64,000 bases of DNA from Liopterus haemorrhoidalis (GCA_963971575.1 OZ020615.1:65233379-65297378), one strand, 5' to 3'; positions 1 through 27,345 are shown, counted from the first letter of the stretch. A program made the numbers and translations. The notes: a model not told the origin generated them from the sequence alone.

Positions 1-510
1 AAATCAATTTTTCCATACTTGGACGGAAAAAAATAACTTTTTCATACTTGTTCGGAAAAATATAACTTTATCATACTTGTTCGGAAAAAACATTTTTTTT
101 TATACTTATGCGAAAAAAATCTAGTTTTCCATACTTGTACGGAAAAATCCATTTTTCCAAGATTGTACGAAAAAAATTACTTTTTCATACTTGTTCGGAA
201 AAAAAAACATTTTTTTATACTTATGCGAAAAAAAATCTACTTTTAGATACTTTTACGGAAAAATCAATTTTTCTATACTTGTATGGCAAAAATTACTTTT
301 TCATACTTGTTCGGAAAAATTGAACTTTCCATACTTGTGCGGAAAAACTCAACTTTTCATACTTGTGCGGAAAAATTGAACTTTCCATACTTGTGCGGAA
401 AAACTCAACTTTTCATACTTGTGCGGAAAAACTCAACTTTTCATAATTGTGAGAAACAATTCAACTTTTGATACTTGTGCGGAAAAATTCAACTTTTCCT
501 AATTCATATC
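1..510. repeat. Minisatellite, unit about 28-31 bp
   Basis: Repeats of the type TACTTGTRCGGAAAAA-TCAACTTTTC run from the window start to about 510. The copies near 300-440 are most alike, and the left ones carry longer A/T runs. The array likely begins before the window. ORFs across it are repeat artefacts. Confidence 0.9.
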
Positions 511-999
511 AGCACCTCAGAGGTAACTTGTATTAAGTCACAAATAACAACAGCTCAGAAAAGACGATTTAAGATTGTTTACTTCCTTGCGTTGATCGAC
601 TTGATACAGTTTTAAAGCAACGTATACTGAAACTGGCTAGAGCTATAGTTCCAAATTATTTTCCAATCGACGGACTATAAAGTATTAAATCACTTGGCAC
701 TAAAATGTTATTTCTGACAAAAATGTGGCTTGATACAGTTTACCTCTGCTGATTTGTATATTGAATTATACTCGTTTTTAAAGGGTAGTAGAAAACATAT
801 TTAAATTACAAGATTCATAATGCAAATCAAAATTATCTTCAGTATCATTTTTATTTTCTTAGTTTTACATTTGAATTGTCGCAGTGTGATATGATACTAT
901 GTGTGATGATTGATGCTGCGGTTGAATGAGTGATGTGGTGTGTGTGTGTGCCGGGGGAGGGGGGGGGGGAGGTTGTATGATGACTCTCTGAGAGTGATA
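511..999. other. Unannotated AT-rich sequence
   Basis: No gene, terminal repeat or array recognised, apart from a GT-rich and a G-rich run at 940-972. Confidence 0.5.
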
Positions 1000-1250
1000 A
1001 GGGATCGAATGTTGATAAGTGTTGATGGTCAGCCGGTGAGTGAGTGGTAGTGAGTAGCGGGCCAATAGCCCGAGATCTCTCCCGCAGCGCTCAGTGCCCA
1101 CACTCTCATCGCTCTCATCGCTCTGATATCGCCCGGCTCGGCCTGGACCGCCACCATTTAGTCAAATCATAAGTGCTAAGTGTAACGAATCAGTGTTCAA
1201 GACTTTAGTGTTATCGTTTAAACGTTTTGTGTTCAGAAGCAAAATGGAAT
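1000..1250 (+). promoter_or_regulatory. GC-rich island, candidate promoter/5'UTR exon of alpha-Man-Ia
   Basis: This is the only GC-rich, non-repetitive stretch upstream of the mannosidase, whose first coding exon must be preceded by a non-coding exon. It contains a GTGAGT donor-like site near 1036 and several TCAGT initiator-like pentamers. A purine-rich and GT-rich low-complexity tract lies just before it (940-972). The assignment rests on position and composition only. Confidence 0.3.
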
Positions 1251-1634
1251 TCGAAACAATACTTCACATTATTTTTAATTTATAACCAATTTTAGTTTGG
1301 GAACTTTTAGGTATTATTAGTTCAGAACACGCAAATCTTTCATATTGATTTGATTTAAACACATTGTAGGCGGGAAACGAAAATTATCACAAGCAACTAT
1401 GTTTGGAAAAAGCGAATTAGTACACCGCTGATCAGTGTTAAATCTAAGCCAGTGTTCTTCAACCTTTTTGCCCCCGTGGACCGGTGAAAATAGGATAAAT
1501 ATTTCGCGGACCGGCTGAAAGTTGAGACACAAAAACCAATATATATGGTATTTTATTATTATATAGGTATATGTTATACAGTTATATTATTACAATTTTT
1601 AGTGCGACATCTACTGCTGCTTATTTGTTAGAAA

Positions 1635-1822
1635 ATTTGATATACGTGGCTGCAGAGTTGTTTCTGAGAGACGAAGCGCTGCGTTAACATCCATTCGATT
1701 TCTCTGTTTGGTATTTGATATTGACATGGCTGAAAAAGTGTCTTCGCACAAATAGGAAGTCGAAAAAATGACGAATAATTGATAGCTTTATAACTCAAAG
1801 ATGGACAGCAGAGTGACATCAC
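1635..1822 (-). pseudogene. Duplicate of the hAT transposase C-terminal fragment, frameshifted
   Basis: Same sequence as the copy at 2359-2604 but with indels that break the STSYLCE region. It is part of the ~370-bp tandem duplication. Confidence 0.6.
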
Positions 1823-1864
1823 AAGACAACTCGATCAGCTTTTCTTTTTCACGAGGATCAAGTA

Positions 1865-2272
1865 CAGTCTGTTCCAGATGGTTAAGCGGAACTAGATTTT
1901 GCAATCTAGTTACTTTCATCATTTAAATCATGCTTTTCGGCCGTTTTGTTTAAGCTTTGTAAATCATACTTGCAACAAACATTTTTTGGTTAAGGTTAAT
2001 ATCATTTTAAAATGTCATTTTCTTTATATTTTGATTTTTTGTGTCATTCTTAATACAAATTTCCCATTTATTTATTTTTTTGTCATTAAAATATGTAAAA
2101 AAAATAATTTAATTTTGACATAAGTCATTCGTTTCCATGGTTTCATTGTTGGAATTTTAAATTTTGACATTCCAACGTGAAAAATTAAATAACCCAAGCA
2201 AGGTCCCTTTTCGTGACAACCTAAAAGAACGAAATTCCCATTTAGTTCCGCCTAACCGTTTGGAACAGACTG
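1865..2272. mobile_element. TA-MITE family copy 1
   Basis: Ends are CAGTCTGTTCCAGATGGTTA and its near complement ...TTTGGAACAGACTG, flanked by TA on both sides (1863-1864, 2273-2274). This copy lies exactly between the two halves of the duplication in the host hAT element. Confidence 0.88.
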
Positions 2273-2358
2273 TAGGATAAATATTTCGCGGGCCGGCTGA
2301 AAGTTAAGACTTAATAAAAACCAATATATATGGTATTTTATTATTAAATTGGTATATG

Positions 2359-2604
2359 TTATACAGTTATATATTTACAATTTTTAGTGCGACATCTGCT
2401 GCTGCTTCTTTGAAAATTTGATATACGTGGCTGCAGAGTTGTTTCTGAGAGACGAAGCGCTGCGTTAACATCCTTTCGATTTCTCTGTTTGGTTTTTAAT
2501 ATTGACATGGCTGAAAAAGTGTCTTCGCACAAATAGGAAGTCGAAAAAATTACTAATAATTTGATAGCTTTATAACTCAAAGATGGACAGCAGAGTGACA
2601 TCAT
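2359..2604 (-). pseudogene. hAT transposase C-terminal (dimerisation) fragment
   Basis: It reads SLSYKAIKLLVIFSTSYLCE.TFSAM then KTKQRNR and ALRLSETT.QPRI, the typical end of ZBED/FAM200-like hAT transposases. Only the C terminus remains, and the upstream reading frame is lost. Confidence 0.7.
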
Positions 2605-2702
2605 AAGACAAGTCGATCAGCTTTTCTTTTTCACGAGGATCAAGTACACATGACTTTATATCTTTCAAAAATGGATTATTAATCCAGAGGTTACCTTTAC
2701 GA

Positions 2703-3051
2703 TAGGGTGACCATTCGTCCCGCATTTTAACATTTTGTCCCGCATTTTAACATTTTGTCCCGCATTTTAACATTTTGTCCCGCATTAAGATGCGTCCCGC
2801 AAAAGTTCCGCATTTTAACATTTTGGATTTGGGAGGTGAGGACTTTTTTTTTTTGCTCTTCATTTGGATTTGGGAGGTGAGGACCTTTTTTTTGCTCTTC
2901 ATTTGGATTTGGGAGGTGAGGACCTTTTTTTTGCTCTTCATTTGGATTTGGGAGGTGAGGACCTTTTTTTTGCTCTTCACTTGGATTTGGGAGATGAGGA
3001 CCTTTTTTTTGCTCCGTCCCGCATTGCCTTCTTAAGAAAATGGTCACCCTA
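2703..3051. mobile_element. hAT MITE (TAGGGTGACCAT ends) with internal minisatellites
   Basis: TAGGGTGACCATT and AATGGTCACCCTA ends are flanked by perfect 8-bp CTTTACGA (2695-2702, 3052-3059). Inside are a 20-bp unit repeated about four times (GTCCCGCATTTTAACATTTT, 2718-2790) and a 39-41-bp unit repeated five times (2825-3014, GGATTTGGGAGGTGAGGACC plus a T-run and GCTCTTC). Confidence 0.9.
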
Positions 3052-3410
3052 CTTTACGAGGATCCTCATTTTCAGGGAAATTATTAAAATTTTCAGCTAA
3101 TGCTCTTAAATGTTGACTTATTGTTAAATATGACTTTCTGTTTGACAACAGCAGCAATCAAAAATTGTTCTAAAAGTGGAAACATTTCTATATTATTCTC
3201 TTATTAGCGACTATTCCAAAGAAAGTATGAAAAATAGCCGCGTGAGGTGTTGTATTGGGGTTAGTAGATATTAAATAAATCATGGTTTGGACAAAAGTAT
3301 GCTTCTGCGCCGACCAAAAAAATGTGCTATATATTCGTGAAGAAGTGTGCATCTACATGTTTTGGTCAAAATATTTCGCGGACCACGGGTTGAAGAACAC
3401 TGATCTAAGC

Positions 3411-4239
3411 GGTCCGCTAAAATTATATGAAATAAAAAAAAAAACATTTTATATATTTATCCTAATCAAACCCAGTATTGCCGGAGTATTTTCTTGTACG
3501 AAATTTGGCAGCAAATAAGTTATATTTTGTGTTTAGAATACCCTTTAACTGAAATTTTAATATTTTGGTTATTTTCGTAGCATGATCTACTCGTGGACGG
3601 TTCAAAGGAAATTGCGTTACGCGATATAGTAAATTGTTTGGACAATTGTACCACAATTATATTCACAATTTTGAGGATTGATATACACGTAATATTTAAT
3701 TAAATATATTTGCAATTTGATATGAATATTATTAGCACATTTCTAAGAAAGACCGTTCAATTTATAAGTAATAGGTATAATAATTAAATTGGAATTTTTA
3801 CAAAAATTTGTTTTCCTTACGATGTGCCAGGAACAATGTGTTTTTATCGTATCAATGTAAAACTATCCGTATTTTTGAGCGTGTGCGTGTGGAGTTTTTT
3901 TTTTTTTTATGTGTGCGATCGTTGCATGTGATGGTGTATTGTCCACTGGTTGTACTCTGTCCCATTTCATTGATTGATCGAAGTTCGGTTTTTTCCATTC
4001 TCATTTCAAACAGACCACTGTTCACTGTTCACTGTCCATTGGCCTTATTAAATTGTTTCATCATACAATTTAATACGCACAAAAAATATTCAACTAAAAC
4101 TATAACTGTCAAATATACAATTGCATCATTATCCTCTTTACTCTCGTTTTTTATGGAAGGCAAAACACCACTCATCACAAAGTTTCTCGTATGAAAATTT
4201 AAAAATCTGAAATAAAATCAATAACTAGCTAAACATTAA
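3411..4239. other. AT-rich intergenic sequence
   Basis: No coding or repeat structure recognised. A 128-aa open frame at 3808-4194 is low-complexity and has no family features. Confidence 0.5.
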
Positions 4240-5380
4240 AATATCTTCCTTATTATTGACTTAGGAGCAAAAACTTACATTACGAAAATTGTTAAGAATA
4301 AGAAGACAATTCTTTTATCTAAATGCATTTTTTTGATTGGATATATATTTGGAGAGATAGGGCGTCAAAAACAAAAATTAAAAATTTCAAATATCTCCCT
4401 TATGATTTAACAGCAAAAAAATTACATTACGAAAATTGTTAAGAATAAAAAGAGAATTCTTTTATCTAAATGCATTTTTTTGATTGGATATATATTTGGA
4501 GAGATAGGGCGTCAAAAACAAAAATTAAAAATTTCAAATATCTCCCTTATGATTTAACAGCAAAAAAATTACATTACGAAAATTGTTAAGAATAAAAAGA
4601 GAATTCTTTTATCTAAATGCATTTTTTTGATTGGATATATATTTGAGAGATAGGGCGTCAAAAACAAAAATTAAAAATTTCAAATATCTCCCTTATGATT
4701 TAACGGCAAAAACTTACATAATGAAAATTGTTAAGAATAAGAAGAAAATTATTTTATCTAAATGCATTTTTTTGATTGTATATATATTTGGAGAGTTCAG
4801 GCGTCAAAAACAAAAATTAAAAATTTGAAATATCTCCCTTATTATTGATTTAACGGCAAAAAATTACATAACGAAAATTGTTAAGAATAAGAAGAAAATT
4901 ATTTTATCTAAATGCATTTTTTTGATTGTATATATATTTGGAGAGTTCAGGCGTCAAAAACAAAAATTAAAAATTTGAAATATCTCCCTTATTATTGATT
5001 TAACGGCAAAAAATTACATAACGAAAGTTGTTAAGAATAAGAAGACAAATATTTTATCTAAATGCATTTTTTTGATTGGATATATATTAGGAGAGTTATG
5101 GCATCAAAAACAAAAATTAAAAATTTGAAATATCACCCTTATTATTGATTTAACAGCAAAAACTTACATTACGAAAATTGTTAAGAATAAGAAGACAAAT
5201 CTTTTATCTAAATGCATTTTTTTGATTGGATATATATTAGGAGAGTTATGGCGTCAAAAACAAAAATTAAATATTTGAAATATCTCCCTTATTATTGATT
5301 TAACAGCAAAAACTTACATTACGAAAATTGTTAAGAATAAGAAGACAAATCTTTTAGCGAAATTATATCTAGCTAATAGC
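4240..5380. repeat. Satellite-like tandem array, unit about 147-150 bp, 8 copies
   Basis: The marker TTACATTACGAAAATTGTTA recurs near 4275, 4422, 4569, 4714, 4864, 5014, 5164 and 5314. Spacing is 145-150 bp, and the first units (147) differ from later ones (150). Each unit also has TTTTTTTGATTGGATATATA and GGCGTCAAAAACAAAAATTA. The array ends in an A-rich tract (about 5397-5420). Confidence 0.95.
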
Positions 5381-5497
5381 TTTATTTTAATAATATTAAA
5401 AAAAAAAAAAAAAAAAAAACTGTTCTCACCACAAAACTAATCATCACCACCAAAGTAACTTAAACAAAATATTTTCTAACAGAGAAACTGTTATACT

Positions 5498-5599
5498 AGC
5501 GTCGGCGAATCAATGCAGTTACGTCACACGACGTAACAAACGACTGTATTGTTAGAAACAATACAATTGTTCACGTAACTGCATTGATTCGCCGACGCT
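5498..5599. mobile_element. 102-bp palindromic MITE
   Basis: AGCGTCGGCGAATCAATGCA at the left is matched by its inverted copy ending at 5599. The flanks GTTATACT and ATTATACT match at 7 of 8 bases. Almost the whole element folds into one hairpin. Confidence 0.8.
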
Positions 5600-5607
5600 A
5601 TTATACT

Positions 5608-6780
5608 ACACATTTAGTACTACACATATGATTTCCTTTTGCTATACTTATTTTATTTAAGTTTGTTATTTTTGTACGAGAAACTAAACTGTGGTGTTAA
5701 ACCTACCGTTAAACTTTTTTTTGACAATGAAACATGTTCAACAAATCGGTAATATATATTTTTATATTTTGATTATGATCGTAAATCCCAGAATGAAGAT
5801 TCTACTGCATTGAGAATATTTAAATTTTTGCAATGCAATGGACCTAAAACCGACCCTGATGTAATCCAATTATACAATTGCATCATTGTCCACTTTAATC
5901 TAATTTTTAATGGACAAATATCCTGATACAGAGGCGCGTGGCATGTTTAGCGTCGGATCAATAGACATTATGATCCGACCGTGAATTACCACATTAACAG
6001 GTGGGTCATTTAGTCGAGAGATTAGTGCTGTGACCCAGTGGCTGTGTGCCCGTGTGCCCGGATATCTCCAAACAATTTACAGAATACATGAATACATAAA
6101 TATGTTACAACCAAGCGACCTTCGCGTTTTTATGCGCTCGCTCCAAAGATCATCAGTTTTTGGGATTTTTCACTTGTCGCAAAAACTGTAACATTATTCA
6201 TTATCACAGATGATGTCATTTGAAATCGCGTGATTTTATCACTTGCTCCTTTTTTGTTTATTGATTCATAACCAGTGGCTTCCACCGGATTGCACACATA
6301 TGCAAATTATATGTTTTTAAGGTTTCGTAGGTATAATTCATGTTTGACTGTACGGCAGAAATTATTCCAAAAAATGTGCAATTATTTTTAGTAATACAAC
6401 CTTGGGTAGAAACCCTTATACCGAATTTCACGAGTCTGTCTGTCCCTCTATAGTCAAGTTGAAATTACAGTTGCATATATAATTTTTCGACGTTTACATA
6501 GGAAATGCTTTTTAGGATTTCGTCGATATAACCAGGAAACACTTATACCGCTGTCGGTGTTTAATCAGTAGAAATTGTAATCAAACTGCTAAACTAAGAA
6601 CTAGCACGCACGCATTATTTTCCTGGGGAGGGGTTCAGAAGCCAAAAAAATTCTTAGTGGAGCTCAGTAGTTTTTTTTCTTCAGGGTCTCACGTTCAACT
6701 AAAATAAAAATGCATCTCTTAAAAACGTATTTTTTTGTGTTCAAAATATTTTTTTGCGGTACCAAATAAAAACTGTAGGT
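5608..6780. other. Unassigned sequence upstream of alpha-Man-Ia
   Basis: No gene seen. The segment near 6305-6345 resembles the dispersed repeat also found near 39060, 56380 and 56540 (GGTTTCGTAGGTAT). Confidence 0.5.
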
Positions 6781-7075
6781 CAGGCCTGGGCAAATGACGG
6801 CCCGCGAAGCATTTTATAAATTATTGTGTTCTACAAAAATATTTACTGTCTGTCCAATATTCTTTCAAATTATCATTCTTTCCAATTTTCTTTTCAAGTT
6901 TTTTCTTTAAATTGCATAATAAATACTCGTTTTGGTTTAAAAATATTGCTTTTAAAATTTATAAAATATCCGTAATAAAAACAATATTTAAAATTTAAAA
7001 AAAAATTTTTTTTGGCCCGCGGTCAAATTTTCATCCGAAATGTGACCGGATAGCCAAAAGATTTGCCCACCCCTA
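6781..7075. mobile_element. hAT-type MITE (CAGGCCTGGGCAA ... TTTGCCCACCCCTA)
   Basis: Terminal sequences are typical of hAT elements. The flanks CTGTAGGT and CTCTAGGT match at 7 of 8 bases. It is non-coding and AT-rich inside. Confidence 0.7.
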
Positions 7076-7200
7076 CTCTAGGTTCATAAATTAATGGACG
7101 AAAAGTAGTTTGCAAAGTCAAAATTCCGAAAAATTGAGAGCAATGCATATTGTTTTTTTTTTCAAGATCAAATTTTTGGAATTTATGGTACACATTTTTT

Positions 7201-7678
7201 ACTTGCCCGACCTTAATATATAAGGGGCAAGTATTGTAATCGCGAAAATTTTAGATGTCGAGATTTTGACTGATGACCTCGTTTCATGGTCCAGGGAATC
7301 CAAAAAACCTATTTTCGAAGTGCCGTCCGTATGTGTGTGTGTGTGTATACACGATAACTCAAAAACGGTTTAACTCAAAGAGTTCGTTCTGGTGCTAAAA
7401 AATTCTCCTAATAATTGGGAAGAACCCTATTGTTTTTTATTAAAAACCGGAATCGGAAGTTATTAAACTTTAAAATTTAAAAAAATTCGTAACTAATAAA
7501 CCAAGCCTTGGACAAAAATTTGTATAGGACATATTTTGATGTATTTTTGAAGATTTACCTAAATCTTCTTTTAAATTTTTTGAAAAAAAAATTAATTTTT
7601 TTTGTATCTTTTTTTTTTTGTATTATTATTTTTTTATGGGAGGGTAAGTCTAGCGTTGGTCTGCCTTCGCCACTGGTT
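7201..7678 (-). repeat. Dispersed ~480-bp repeat, copy a
   Basis: Shares CTTGCCCGACCTTAATATAT, a (GT)n tract, a conserved AATAAAAAACAATAGG-type core and a CGCCACTGG end with copies at 12956-13446 and 34998-35448. No clear terminal inverted repeats. Non-autonomous, class unknown. Confidence 0.85.
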
Positions 7679-7897
7679 TCTATAAGGTATTAAATGAAAA
7701 ATCTTGATAGCGAGATTTTTTTGCTTTTAGCGTGTTTACAACCAAATCTGTTGTATATGGCTCACATTTGGTCTTTTCTGTGGTCCTCTTTCATTGATTA
7801 TATACCTACGAAACCTAGAAATGTATAAAAATTCACACTACAGATCAATTTTTCTAATTGTAGGAGTATTTAAGTGGGATTGAATCAGTATTTTAAA

Positions 7898-23673
<15,776 letters not shown>

Positions 23674-23989
23674 ACATAGGCAACTCATCCCCCCCCCCAA
23701 CAACACCACCACCACCACAACTCAACTAGCGACATTCGCCACCCCTCCAATCTATCTACTAGTTTTGTAACAAACTAGAAACATTAATTTAATTGTTTTT
23801 ATTTATTTAATTATTAATTAATTACATCTATATATCACTTTGATGGTAGTTGGATATTTGGAGGATATAGTGTATAGTCTGATTTTCTTAGCTGATGACG
23901 CACGTCACTATGAATTGTGACGTATTGTAACAATGTATTTGTATATTACGTTCATCGTTTGTTTAAAAAATATTGACTATAGCTATACA

Positions 23990-25765
23990 GCGTGTAAGAG
24001 CGAAATGGGACACCGCCATTACTGTATTATTAAATAACAGAGTTGTAGCACGCCAAATGGAGCATGTGCTTGTAGAAGAAAATATTTTTTAAACCAATGA
24101 ACAGCATAAAGGTGTCCCAACCAAGTGGCTCACCTTTGCTATCTTTGTTAATAATATAGATAGAGATTCGGTTAAATGGACAAAGTATTTTTTGTAGGAA
24201 ATATTATAGTAATCTCAAAAATATTTTTGAATGTTTCGTTGACCAGATATTTTAAAAATAAACATTTCTTTAAATTGAGTATCCTGTATATTGTTAGGCC
24301 ATTGGAACAACGATTTTTTTGTCTTTATAAAAAACTAAACATGTTTATAATGATGTTTTTAAATAACGGAGATATCAACGTTACAAACTTATAAAAATAG
24401 TACGATTAATAACTATAATAAAGACAAAAGTAAAAATTGTTAGCTATGGGCACATCGTCAAATAAATCTTGATAACTATTTTCCAAAAAAAAATTAAATA
24501 CTTTAGTACTCAAATTTCCTTAAAGGAGATACGGCCCTATTACAGTATTTCCTAGAACACCACAACAAACATTTATAGAAAATCTTGTTTGTTCTCGCAC
24601 AGTTCGGAAAACATGTGTATTTCACGGTTGTTCATTATTTCTGTTCAAAACACCGGTATTTGTAAAATTAGTCTCGTCCGTCCACAATATTTTATAAGCT
24701 AACTTGCTATCAATTGTAGAAGCTTGCATGAACCAGTTACATAATTGCATTCTTTAAAATTCGTCTACAAAATAGTGTAAGAGCTAGCAACGTCACAAAA
24801 AAGTTTATTTTAGGTCGGCTGGTTTTTCGATATTTCTCTTTCTTATTGAAGTAAGGTAGGGATGCGGTACGTCTGGCACCTGAGAGCGGTTGCGTTTACC
24901 TGTGCGCATCTCGCCTGTACAGGTAAAAACAAAACGAAACTGTCTGGCAACTATAAATTTATAATGCTAAAAAGACATAGAAAATTATGTATAAAAAAAA
25001 ATGTCTTAAAATGATTTCAAAATATCCACTTTTTATCTGTACAGGCGAGATGCGCACAGGTAAACGCAACCGCTCCCAGGTGCCAGACGTACCGCATCTC
25101 TACCTAACTTCAATAAGAAAGGGAAATATCGAAAAACCAGCCGACCTAAAATTATTTCTCGAAAACGTTGCTAGCTCTCGGACTAAAACTATTACAATGG
25201 TAACAATTACCTGCAACTTTAACAAAATGACAGATTTAATTCAATTATTTCGCTCAGTATCATCTAGTGACAAAACGATTAATAAGTAATATAAGTTTTC
25301 AACTATTGATATCTCCGTTATTAAAAAAAATTAATTGTAAACATGGTTTAACAGGGTATTCCATTTAAAAAAATATTTATTTTCAAAATATCTGGTCAAC
25401 GAAACATTCATTTTTTTTAAGCCTATCATGATATTTCCTATGTAAAATACTCGAACTTTGTCCATTTAACCGGATCTCCATCTATAATATTAAGAAACAT
25501 AGCAATGGTGAGCCACTTGGCTGGGACACCATGTATAATTGAAATTAGAAAAAAAAAATACGCTATCGATGGATCTAAAAAGTATACTTTAATTAAAAAT
25601 ATATATAACTTGGTTCTCTAGCTGGAGAACCATTGGTTTATTTATTATTATATATATTTTTTTGCTTCTATAAACAGATGTCCCACGTGGTCTACTACAG
25701 CTTTGTTATTTAGTATGTTTTAGTATTTCATCTCTAATAATAAAAAAATGGCGGTGTCTGAATCC
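23990..25765. mobile_element. About 1.8-kb foldback transposon with long inverted arms
   Basis: The left arm (about 24005-24400, GACACCGCCATT...) and right arm (about 25310-25760) are inverse copies, including the GGTCAACGAAACATTC segment. A second inner pair (24820-24920 and 25030-25150, GGTACGTCTGGCACCTGAGA) is near-perfect. Between the left pair lies a minus-strand transposase relic. Exact ends and target duplication are unclear. Confidence 0.75.
24430..24760 (-). pseudogene. Tc1/mariner-superfamily transposase fragment
   Basis: The minus strand reads LAYKILWTDETNFTNTGVLN, then CCGVLGNTVIGPYLL with stop codons. This matches the W(S/T)DE..FT..GV.N and CGILG..IIGPY blocks of insect IS630/Tc-type transposases. 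It lies in the left arm of the foldback element. Confidence 0.6.
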
Positions 25766-25949
25766 CACGGCTGTTACAGCTTGTATTTGGTTGAGCGTGT
25801 ATTTGAATCAAAATGATAGATAGATGTTAAGATGTACAGTAGGATTTTTATTGTGTATTTTATGGTCTAAAGTTAGTTTAAGGAATCATATTTAATAAAA
25901 TTAAGACAAAATACACAGTGAAGATGGAGTTTATTGAGGGGAGATTTAG

Positions 25950-26066
25950 ATCCGCAGCCGTTCCGTCTCACTCTCACTCTCACTGTCACTCTCCGGGGGG
26001 TCGTCCGGGACGGCCGCGTCTTGTACATACGGTGTGCATGGAGCTGCGTGTGGTTATTTGTTACTT
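25950..26066 (-). CDS. Possible terminal exon of an unidentified minus-strand gene (acidic tail)
   Basis: A GC-rich open segment reads APCTPYVQDAAVPDD then PPESDSESESETERLRI and a stop, preceded on the minus strand by an acceptor-like ACACGCAG. An AATAAA on the minus strand follows about 20 bp after the stop. The acidic Ser/Glu tail and composition look coding, but no family is recognised and no confident upstream exon was found. Minus-strand open segments near 27716-27934 and 30172-30286 (MDSDPLTKQLSSARKYV) are possible partners, unproven. Confidence 0.3.
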
Positions 26067-26264
26067 CTTCCTCTTATCTAACGCCCTCAATTAGGTATTA
26101 ATCAGACGGTCCGCACCGACAACAAGCGCACGCACCTTTTAGTCATGTCGTAGATTGCTCTTTCATATATATATACGCTTTGGACAGCGTAGCGTGCCAA
26201 ATTAGACAAACTTATAGGAGAAAGACCTGGCGTTTCTACAACTGGATGGTAGTACATTTGTTTT

Positions 26265-26833
26265 TTACCGACCGCCAACATATATAAGGGAGGTATTGTG
26301 ATCATACTGATTTTGATATTTCGATGGATCTCCAAGAATTGAGGTCCCTACATAACGTTTTGACTATTTTTAACATGATGTCTGTTGATCTGTCTGTCTG
26401 TCCGTCCGTCTGTCTGTGTACACGTACAGAGCAAATTCTGCTAAAAGGATTTTTATGAAACTTCATATTTAAGCTTTTGACATCAATGGCATGAGTTGAT
26501 CAACTTTTGGTAAAAATCGGTTGACTAGAAATGGGAGTTACTAGTGTCGATTTTAAGATTTTTGCGAATATTTAGCAACAGAAAAATATTTCGAAAAAAA
26601 TTATTTTACAAAAGTTGCTATAAAAGTAATAACAACTTTCATTTGAGACATTTCTAGATAAAACGAAAAAAATTTGAAAAAGTTATTTTTTCATACTTAT
26701 ATGTAACGTTTTCATAGTCATGATAAATAATATCTCTGTTAAAAAATATTTGGCCAAGTTATTTCTACTCTGCTGCTAGAATGTATTTTATACAAGTACT
26801 TTGTGATGGCGGTCGGTTCTGTGGTGGCCACAG
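26265..26833. repeat. ACCGACCGC repeat family, near full-length copy (~570 bp)
   Basis: TTACCGACCGCCAACATATA at the left and GGCGGTCGGTTCTGTGGTGG near the right end, with the most complete interior. It keeps the uninterrupted GGGAGGTATTGTGATCAT site that is occupied by a MITE in the copy at 33224. Confidence 0.85.
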
Positions 26834-27166
26834 CTAATTTTTTTTCTTCTATTTCTTGGGTGGAAGTCGGTGTTTCTACTTCTTCTGGTAGTTCATCGGT
26901 GTCACCCTGCCGGTTTCGGGAAACCGGTTGTAAAAATTTAATCCGGTTTTCAGAAACAAGTGAATAAGTAATGAAAATGAAACTCCTGAAAAATGGAAAT
27001 GGAAACCGGTTGTTAAAATTTAAGATGGCTTTCTGAAGTTTTTTTTTTAGGAATTTCATCGGTGTTTCTTCCTCTTAAATCAGGGGTCCCCAAACTAGGA
27101 CCTGCAGGATAATTTCATTGGGTACACGAATATTTCTTATGAAAAAAAAAATCTACTTATATATAA

Positions 27167-27345
27167 AATCTGTTTCTTTGGTTTAGGTGGAACTAGATTT
27201 TCAATTCTAGTTACTTTTACAGATTAAGAGAGGCTTTTGATAATTTTGTTTAGCAAAAGCCTACTTCAAACCATAAAAGAAAGGCTCATGACAATTTAAA
27301 AAAATCAAAATCCCAGTTAGTTCCGCCTAAACGTTTTGAATAATC
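27167..27345. mobile_element. Short, diverged relative of the TA-MITE family
   Basis: GGTGGAACTAGATTTTCAAT and AGTTAGTTCCGCCTAAACG match the MITE subterminal ends, but the interior is much shorter (about 180 bp) and the tips are degraded. Confidence 0.5.

Larger units (their letters stand above)
1450..3402. mobile_element. Decayed hAT transposon with 8-bp target duplication, carrying two nested elements
   Basis: It starts CAGTGTTCTTCAACC and ends GGTTGAAGAACACTG, flanked by ATCTAAGC at 1442-1449 and 3403-3410. On the minus strand it encodes fragments of a hAT transposase C-terminal domain (STSYLCEDTFSAM, KTKQRNR, ALRLSETTLQPRI) at about 2410-2604, with a second, more broken copy at 1635-1822. 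A ~370-bp segment is tandemly duplicated around a nested TA-MITE (1865-2272). A second hAT MITE sits at 2703-3051. Confidence 0.88.

Noticed and set aside
108..471. Three overlapping small open frames
   Set aside because: They are translations of the minisatellite at 1-510; repeated peptide units simply follow the DNA repeat.
2727..3047. 106-codon repetitive frame (KKGPHLPNP units) and its shadows
   Set aside because: Encoded by the 39-bp minisatellite inside a hAT MITE; open only because the unit length is a multiple of three.
3808..4194. 128-codon open frame
   Set aside because: No start context, no family features, AT-rich composition like its surroundings.
4240..5380. CRISPR-like array
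   Set aside because: Units are full tandem copies without variable spacers, and the context is eukaryotic.
24987..25289. 100-codon plus-strand frame
   Set aside because: Lies across the inner inverted arm of the foldback element; no conserved motif.
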